Source of the DNA: Schizochytrium sp. TIO01
Taxonomy: Eukaryota > Sar > Bigyra > Thraustochytrida > Thraustochytriidae
Length of the DNA: 64,000 nucleotides
Assembly: GCA_004764695.1 (NCBI GenBank)
Contig: SMSO01000034.1
Location: forward strand, 513,501-577,500
Reading direction: 5' to 3'
Within the stretch, counting starts at the first letter, position 1; each line of letters starts with the position of its first letter. Below the pieces are notes generated by a model. It ran no database searches and was not told the origin of the DNA. It worked only from the letters and a program-made list of their open reading frames with translations. Below are positions 56,382 to 64,000 of the stretch, one piece after another. The position numbers and the translations under genes are program-made.

Positions 56382-56433
56382 ACTCCAATCCGATGGAAGA
56401 ATCGGAAACTCCAATCCGATGGAAGAATCGAAA
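56382..56433 (+). repeat. 26-bp near-perfect tandem duplication
   Basis: ACTCCAATCCGATGGAAGAA plus six bases is repeated once in direct tandem with a single difference near the end. It is followed shortly by a CATT array. Confidence 0.93.
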
Positions 56434-56457
56434 ATCCAGCCTTCATTTGACGTTCAT

Positions 56458-56496
56458 CATTCATTCATTCATTCATTCATTCATTCATTCATTCAT
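56458..56496. repeat. (CATT)n array
   Basis: About nine perfect units. Confidence 0.93.
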
Positions 56497-56641
56497 CAGT
56501 ACAAAGCAGGAAGCCCGGGCCTCCGTGTCTCGTCGCTACATCGCCACGAGGTTCCCCAGCCTCCTTGTAAATTTCGCCGCCACCATCAAGCCTGAAGTAC
56601 GCCTGTGCTGTGCATTGTCGATCGGCCTTGAGCTTTATTGA

Positions 56642-56754
56642 ATTATTATTGATTGATTGATTTGATTTGTTTATTGATTTGATTTGTTTATTGATTTGAT
56701 TTGTTTATTGATTGATTTGTTTATTGATTGATTTGTTTATTGATTGATTGAACC
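56642..56754. repeat. Higher-order TTTATTGATTGATTTG repeat
   Basis: GATT/GTTT tetranucleotides organised into larger units of 16-19 bases (TTTATTGATTTGATTTG and TTTATTGATTGATTTG forms), repeated about six times. This is a compound minisatellite born from simple repeats. Confidence 0.9.
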
Positions 56755-57294
56755 GCGGCATTTCCTCCGCCAAGTCCACTTCTTCTTCTTCTTCTTCTTC
56801 GCCTGAACTGCGTACGCGGAGGCCTCATCCGTTTATTATTTCCTGCTCCTTAAAGAAAGACCCGTTTCGCAGCAGCCCTGAACTCTCTCTCTCTCTGTGT
56901 GTGAGAAGTCAGACAGACCTTCTTTCTTCCTTCGGTGTGGGCTCAACTGATTGAATTGATACTGCTGCCCTGTAATTCTTATACTCGAGATGCAGTAGTA
57001 TCAGCGCTGCCAGAACCCGAGGCAATCAATCAATCAATCAATCAATGGATGGATGGATGAATGTTCGTTTGCACCAAAACCTACTAACTGCCTGTTCAGG
57101 CGTGGCGTGGCTCCGTGTTCACAATTGGCAGCTGCACGCACGGGGCGGCGGCAGGGAGCGGGAAACAAAGCTGGACCAGAGGCGAATCGCGACGGAGTGT
57201 AGCAGCTGCAGCTATAGCTTGTAAATTACAGCTGGTACTGCTTTGCATGTATTATATACAAGAAGGGGTCTCTTACTTACAGCAAAAAGGATTC

Positions 57295-57409
57295 TTTGTT
57301 TGTTTGTTTGTTTGTTTGTTTGTTTGTTTGTTTGTTTGTTTGTTTGTTTGTTTGTTTGTTTGTTTGTTTGTTTGTTTGTTTGTTTGTTTGTTTGTTTGTT
57401 TGTTTGTTT
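57295..57409. repeat. Perfect (TTTG)n array, about 28 units
   Basis: 115 bases of TTTG, then decayed TTTC/TTTG units. It reads as Phe-Val-Cys-Leu in all plus frames and Gln-Thr-Asn-Lys on the other strand without stops, so the long open frames over it are artefacts. Confidence 0.97.
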
Positions 57410-60400
57410 CTTTCTTTGTTTCTTTGTTTCTTTCTGCTAGTACCGCATGGACTGGCAGGACTGCAATACGATGCTCTCTGGAGGAGGCTGGTGAACCCGG
57501 ACCTGTTGACTTTGGGGCAGCGAGGTCGGTGGGTAGGAAGGAAGGCAGAGAGCCTCTCGGCCAGGCAGCCGGCCTGCACTGAGTCTGGCGGCGACATCGA
57601 ATGGAGCAAACGACGTCTTCTTCGAACGGTCCTCTACTTGTATCGCTTCTGGCTAAGAATATATATATATATTTTTATTTTTTTTCTTCTTCAAGTCAAT
57701 AAATTCTTTTATTGTTAGAAGATTTTGTTTCAAGAAGGTTAAACAGAATTGTATGGAGTATGTTCTGAAAAACAAAAGTCGCAGAAGAAAATGCGAAGAA
57801 CATAGGATGCCAGTCAAAGTAGATTTAGCGCTTGAAGGAGAGACATGAGAGTCTTCCTTCCTTTACCCACCACGAGTTTTATCGAACTGGCTACGGCAAG
57901 ATACTATTTGAGAGTATGCGAGTTATGATGGGTAGTAGAAGAAAAAATTAAACAAACAAACAAATGAATAAAAAATCGACAATGAATGATATGAAAGGTT
58001 TTATGATGCGCACAAACGTGTTGAGATTAAGATTGGAGCGGAGCCTGGAGGTAGAGGGTCATTTGGGGCTGCACGGAGCTTCCTGCCAACCAGAGCGCGG
58101 AAATTTAAGTGGAACAATAAAGCACGCCTCCGTCACCATTACTCCGGTCTCAACCTCTGCTCTGGTAGCCTTGTGAGCTTTCGCGAGGCTGCCATACTCA
58201 GGTTTTGCAAGAAAAAGTAGAAAAAACCAAGGAAGAGAAAGAAAAAAAGAAAGAAAGAAGAGCCCTAAACTACATGATGATGAGGTTGCTCTTGAGGATT
58301 TAGGTATCGAACTCACAAATGCCAAGCCTGGCCCAAACCCAACAGACTCTGCTTCAGCAGCCAACAAAGTTCCTTCCCAACGCCTGCATTCAAGCCCACG
58401 AAAGCTTACTGGAACAAGTTTGACTTTTTTGTTCTCAACAAAACAAACAGATTAAACAAAGAATTGTTTTATTATTATTAACTTGACAAGATAAAGAAGA
58501 AAAAAGTAATTAGTTCGGAGAATTGAATTTTATCAGGGATAATTTGACAGGTGTGGATTGAATGAGCAGGTAATAGCTATAAATATAGCTGTTTGAAATT
58601 AAACGGTTTTCTGACCAGTTTTATAGTAGTAGGTACAAACTAAGCCAAGTTATGGCGATAGTTTTAGTATATCCAAAGAGAGGAAGATTTTCTTTCCTTT
58701 TATCTTTTCTTTTGTAGGGGGGCGGCTTGTGTTCTTTGGATAAGTTATCCCTATCTCGTGTTTAAGAGTCATTTTCCAAGGATATATTGATGTTGCTGGC
58801 AGTTACTAACTTTGGTATCTTCCTACTGGTGCGTGCCTTTCCCTACGTGTAGCCCTTTCCAGTGCTTTCACGATCCAATACACGTGTTACTTTCATTTTT
58901 ATTTTTTTTACTTTCTGGAAAGGATACCTTTTGAGAGTAAATTTGAGAAGAAGTGGGCTCTGCTTCCAATCCATTAGATCGTTCTAGGCATGATTATTTA
59001 TAACTTGTGCTCTGTAGTATAACGAGTGCAGGTGGGGGGCACAGATAGGGAAGGAGTAAATCAAGTAAACTGTGAAGCGATGACATCATAAAGTAAGAGA
59101 AAATATCTCGCAAATGCATGACACTTTTGGCTTTTCAAGTCAGACGTCGTGAGTGCAAAATTGAGTTCCACTCGGCCGAAAGTAATACGAAAGTGCTTGG
59201 CTGTTTGGCTGTTTGCTACCTTCAACATAGAGCACGTTGCATCATTAAAATACTGTGACAGGCATGGCGAGTGGTTTCTAATCTAATTTCTGACTATTTT
59301 TGTTAGTATCAAGTACAACATTGTGAGTAAACAGTGTGTAGTCGCCCGTTCATGAAATCTTTGCAAATGTATTCAATGTATTATCTCACTTCTACCTTGA
59401 GCAAAAGTAACTGGAAAGATTCTGTCGCGTGCAACTGCCGAGTGAGTATTGAGAGCTAGGCACGTCTCGTTTGATACAAGAACATACATATTAAAGACAA
59501 GAAAATCTTAATCAAGCCCTTGGAGCGCAATGTCTTCTTTGCTTCATACTACTATCTCTTTAAACCTATCCTATTTGCGAGGAGTTAAGTCAAAGATTAG
59601 CTCTCTTCGCTGTGAAGCTCTGAGCGAAACTTGGGGAACACTCCGTCATGTGCATACTCAGACTCCTCATAAGCCAGTATTTCCCAACACAAGTAACAAT
59701 CTTTCCAATTGTATATTTGATGAGCATTACTCTTGCCTGCATTCATTCATTCATTTGACTATGGAATAACGTTATCCTACTTTGAGATGATCTGATCTGA
59801 CCCTTTCTGAGTATTTTAAAGAGCTCAAGCCCAACAAGGTAGGTACTCTACCTTTAGCTTATATGGATGATTCATCTCGAGAACGTGGGCTTCCTATTGT
59901 TTATATATATATTCTTCTATGGGAGAGGCAGAGCGGTGAACGTAGGTTCTTCCCAGTTGGGGCGAGGAAGCCAACGTTCTTACACAAGGCACCGAGCTGT
60001 TCAAGCTTTGCCACTGCCTCCAAAAGTGGGTCTTTCTTCATCTTCCTCAAGCAGCAAGGGCACATACATGTATTAGCTGAACAATGATTCATCTAAGAGA
60101 TAAGGTGAAGCCCCGTCGTGATAAACGGCAACAAAAATAGAGAGAGCTCCATGCGGCTGAGATTTGAATAGGCAGCCACAAACAGCGAGCGAAAAGAAGA
60201 TGGAGCATAATCTTGATTTTTTTTTTTCTTTTTTTTCTAAACTCTCTGCCGGTAGTACCCATCTAGCTTCTGGGGCACTACCGTGATGAGCATCACGCAG
60301 TTGCTTGCTTGTTGTGTCATTCAACCGTCAGACCACTTCATGTTGCTGTTGTTCCTCTGTTCGCACAACTAAGTTCTTCGGGGAGAGAAGCAATCAATGT

Positions 60401-62530
60401 TTTCTTTAACTCCTGCTTGGCGGGGCGTGATGTGGAGACTGGATGTATTGTATCTTCTTTACGCCGATATAGTGCAGCGATACCATTGATCAAGTAGGGT
60501 AATCGTGATCAACCTTCGAAGTAAGTGTCGCGACTTATAATTTGACTATTCGCAAGGCAAGCCAATCATCTCAAGACTGATGATCTTCGTGAAAGACAGC
60601 AATCGCTAGTAAAACGAAGATTCGTGTCTTTCAACTGATTTGTGAAAGACCATATGTCATTGTTAGTAGCGGTACATAGTAGAACAGACAGGCTGCGGCA
60701 GGATTTCGATAGTAGCTGATTTGCTTCTTCCTCGAATGTTGCCCATATGTCTGCACTGCTACTGGCTTAGTTATACCTCGATATCTTTCCTCTGAATCAT
60801 GTCTTGAGAAAGAGAATAGGTCCCTCCTAGTAGACTTGCATACATCATATAACTAACCAAACCATAGTTCTTCTATTCTTTACCATACACTCAAGCGATG
60901 GTAAACTCTCTAATTGAACATCGAAAGCTCAGGTAGACTACTTTTAGACTAAGACGAGAAAACACGGTTCTTTGCGAATCCAATTTGCTGTTCGGCGTTC
61001 AAGTTCCCCTTGCATCTGCATTGCGCTATCTGGCCACCCTCCATATCATCTGATGACGAATATCTAGGTGCTTGGCGCCAAACCAACATGTTCGCACAAG
61101 AGAAAGAGTGACGACGCTCTGTGGTGAACATGTTTTAATTCTCTGTGTGGTGATCCACCTTTCTTGGTTGATGTCGATTAGAGTGATGGTACGAGCATTT
61201 TGCACCTTCATCATGGGACATTGATAATTTGAAGCACCACAGAAGTTCTCAGCTTTTCAAGGCCATTCAATGCAGGCAAGACAATTGAAGGGGCTAGTCT
61301 TGTCCTCTTTTATCATGCGATTCGTTGTATTCCTTTAGATAAGGCCGACCCAGGGTTATGAATATAACTCTTTTCGGCCGCTTCCAGCTTACGATTCGTG
61401 AATAAACATTAAAATTATGAGCCACGTTGAGATGACAAGTTGGAACTGATCTGCTTTGTGGTATTGACTGCGTGAGAAAAGCAAGGAAATAGGCACTTAC
61501 TAAGAAGTTGCGAGTTTGTTCGTACTCTTTGCTGCCTTTATATGACAATTCTTTGGGACACGCACAATAAAGAGAATGAGTTCAGTTTTGCGAGTATGCA
61601 AATACGAAATGGGACTTATTTATAAAGGGATGATGTTCGTGGGTAGATGAGTTAGATGGAAAAAACATCATATATGAATTTAGAGACCGATACAATGCCT
61701 TGTCAATGTGCAGTGTTATGATACATTTTTCGCTTTCCTAAAGTGTCCTTCTTCTATGCTGAAGGCGTGTTTTCCTTGGGTACCTTGTTTTACTTTGTGC
61801 GAACACAAGAGATGAACTCGTCTTGTCGATCTGACGACACCCTGTGCGAGATTAAGGTGAGGAGAGAAACCATTATTTGTTGAGACTCCCTTTCCTGCTT
61901 TAAGTTTTATTTGTTGTAGCTTGTCGCAAACTTGTAAACTTGTGGTAGGTAGGCAATTGAGCAAAGGTAAGTCAAATAAATACAAGAGCAATCGCAACAA
62001 CTAAAGGAAAGGGAATTTGCAATACATTAAGAGAAGAGAAAGTACAGCATCGCGAGAGTGCAATAAGATTGTTGCGAATTCTATAATTTATCCACTAATA
62101 GAGATAAAAGGTAGGGTGAAATTAATTTTCCATACTTCATGACTAGCAATAAATAGCTGTTCTTCTCAAGTAGCCCAAATCACCATTTCTAGAACAAAGA
62201 AATTATAATTTGATCTCTCGGAAGCTTGTTTCCGTATTCTTCCCCCACCTATCAACCGCGCTGAGACCTATCAACAGCGCTGAGTACTGTTGTGCATCAC
62301 TGCCTCGACGAACCAGGTTGTTGCGAAAATTGCGATGCTGGCAGCAGTGATCGGTGGACAAAGTTGCCCCAGACATGCAACTGTCCACCTTGCTATTCCG
62401 AAATGTTGCATGTCATTTCGGTAGCTGACTCCTAACCCTTTCTTTTCCTCTGGTACACATTAAAAAAGAATTGAACAAATCACCTATGATTTATACAAAC
62501 GGGGTTAATATGTTGATAAAATAAAAGAAT
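57410..62530. other. Gene-poor region
   Basis: No gene supported. A frame without ATG at 58,177-58,452 on the plus strand (a basic Lys/Arg stretch, then an acidic and Pro/Ser-rich part such as DDEVALEDLGIELTNAK) looks somewhat coding-like and sits directly after another open frame ending in TGA at 58,174-58,176. I do not recognise it. The remainder is AT-rich with short frames only. Confidence 0.45.
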
Positions 62531-62910
62531 AGAAAAGAAAAGAAAAGAAAAGAATAGAATAGAAAAGAATAGAAAAGAATAGAAAAGAATAGAAAAGAAT
62601 AGAAAAGAATAGAAAAGAATAGAAAAGAATAGAAAAGAATAGAAAAGAATAGAAAAGAATAGAAAAGAATAGAAAAGAATAGAAAAGAATAGAAAAGAAT
62701 AGAAAAGAATAGAAAAGAATAGAAAAGAATAGAAAAGAATAGAAAAGAATAGAAAAGAATAGAAAAGAATAGAAAAGAATAGAAAAGAATAGAAAAGAAT
62801 AGAAAAGAATAGAAAAGAACAGAAAAGAATAGAAAAGAATAGAAAAGAATAGAAAAGAATAGAATAGAATAAAAAAGAATAGAAAAGAGTAGAATAGAAT
62901 AGAATAGAAT
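62531..62910. repeat. 10-bp minisatellite, unit AGAAAAGAAT
   Basis: Thirty-eight consecutive 10-base units in strict register; 29 are exactly AGAAAAGAAT. Variants (AGAATAGAAT, AGAAAAGAAC, AAAAAAGAAT, AGAAAAGAGT) cluster at the two ends, as in arrays that expand from the middle. One strand is nearly all purine. Confidence 0.97.
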
Positions 62911-64000
62911 AAGAACCCTTGTTTATACTAAAATATAAAGAAATAATATAAAATCTATAGAAAGAACATCAATAAAAGAAAAGAGAGAGAGGAACACTCA
63001 CGGCAAAAAGCCATATAAAGCAATACTGACTTTTCAATCGCTAAAGGAAAGCGCTTTCTACCAAGAATGAAAGGAAATTGAAAGGGAGTTGAAAAGAGCT
63101 TGAAAAGAAAAAGCTGCAAATTGTGATGGCAAAGCAACTTAATGTCTCATTCTAGGGAAATTAAATAGCTCCTTGGGACTCTATGACCTCATTGCTTCAT
63201 CCGTGTGAGGCCTCAAAAGTTTAAAAGTCGTATAGATATTATAATTGATCTTGGTTAACTAATTTTAGCCTTTTGCCCAATTCATCTCTCAGAAAGGTAA
63301 ACCGTACGAAATGCGATAAAACTCCGGAGGCAAGATTCTCACTACCCCGATTATGCGACATTACAATAGATCTAACAATCGCTGCATTCCCATCAACTTC
63401 GTCTGCGAACGTCTCGCACCCCATTCCCATCATCATGTGCCGTCTTGTGGCTGGCTGCCAACACTCTTATTTAATTAAAAAACACAATGTATTAATAAAA
63501 ACAATGTATGTATAGTATGAGAGATGCCTTCGTGAAATAAGGTAGTTGACTCGAATCGTACTTAAACTGGAAAGAGTTGCTCCCTATTGAGTTCTCCATA
63601 TGTCGCTAAAAAAAGGTTGATCGCACAATTAATTAGCTCTGCGCGACGGTCCTCTGATGCGTGGGACTAGTTTTTCTTTCTATTTCCCCATTAAAAGCTT
63701 CCTACAGCTCCTCTTTAAAACTAGACCTTCTTCTTTTTTATTATTATTTTTTAATTTTAAATAAAATAAAAATAAATTAAACTCCACACAAGACCACCAA
63801 AAAACTATGTAGTCGCTCGTCATTATCGAGTTCTTTCAGAACACGCTCTGTTTCTTCGATCGCAGAGCGAAGTAGATATATCGAGAGGTACTGAAAGCAA
63901 GAAGAGTCGGCTTGGAAGCTTTGAGGCACCCCTAACAAGAGCGCAGGAACCGAGGCGAGGTAAGTTTCTTTTCAATTAAAAACTCGTAAACCAACCACAA
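62911..64000. other. Window end, no firm gene
   Basis: AT-rich except for the fragment at 63,239-63,466 and a more balanced stretch at the very end (63,790-63,960). Nothing else is supported. Confidence 0.45.
63239..63466 (-). pseudogene. Coding-like fragment of an unrecognised protein
   Basis: Minus-strand frame from just after a TAA near 63,467 to TAA at 63,239, with three ATGs in a row at 63,436. The translation has balanced composition (ETFADEVDGNAAIVRSIV, NRGSENLASGVLSHFVRF, LRDELGKRL), unlike the AT-rich shadow frames around it. The opposite strand is also open. Flanks are AT-rich on both sides. It may be a relic of a gene or mobile element, or a single exon. I do not recognise the family. 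Confidence 0.2.

Noticed and set aside
57115-57718. Phe-Val-Cys-Leu repeat frames and the opposite Gln-Thr-Asn-Lys frame
   Set aside because: Both are artefacts of the (TTTG)n array, which lacks stops on both strands.
58300-58370. Possible minus-strand tRNA (GAGTTCGATACC word)
   Set aside because: No A box or acceptor-stem pairing; the same bases read better as a Pro/Ser-rich open frame.

Overview
The window is nuclear DNA from a eukaryote, most likely a stramenopile and perhaps a labyrinthulomycete (thraustochytrid-like). The evidence is spliceosomal introns with GT...AG borders (one with a perfect TACTAAC branch site), long open genes with few or no introns, a secreted protein with the PTxxPT repeats common in stramenopiles, and eukaryote-only families (DCAF1, RRP5, Vti1, PGAP5/MPPE1, RDM1). 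The taxonomic call is an inference from gene style; no marker gene such as rRNA is present.

Region by region: bases 1-26,000 are gene-dense. They hold a PT-rich acidic secreted or anchored protein (+), a four-exon Vti1-type SNARE (-), an MPPE1/PGAP5-like GPI phosphodiesterase (+), a two-exon RRP5 with twelve S1-like repeats but no HAT/TPR end (-), a four-helix membrane protein whose C-terminus resembles an AP beta-appendage (+), an intronless DCAF1/VprBP (+), a stand-alone BLUF blue-light sensor (-), and a large type I membrane protein joining a Kelch propeller to a PstS-like phosphate-binding domain (-). Bases 26,000-37,700 are gene-poor and full of microsatellites, including a perfect (TAA)123. 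A two-gene island at 37.8-40.4 kb carries KDO-8-phosphate synthase (+) and an RDM1-like RRM protein (-). Bases 40.4-46.9 kb are an AT-rich graveyard of a diverged repeat family, possibly Copia-like. Bases 46.9-64 kb again lack recognisable genes and hold tetranucleotide arrays and a 10-bp minisatellite.

There is no operon-like organisation. Genes alternate in strand as divergent pairs (SNARE/MPPE1, RRP5/four-TM gene) and convergent pairs (PT-rich/SNARE, MPPE1/RRP5, DCAF1/BLUF, KDO8PS/RDM1). The functions are mostly independent housekeeping: membrane traffic and GPI anchors, ribosome assembly, CUL4 ubiquitin ligation, light sensing and DNA repair. The most unusual content is the Kelch-PstS membrane protein, the eukaryotic BLUF gene, and the RRP5 that stops after its S1 array.
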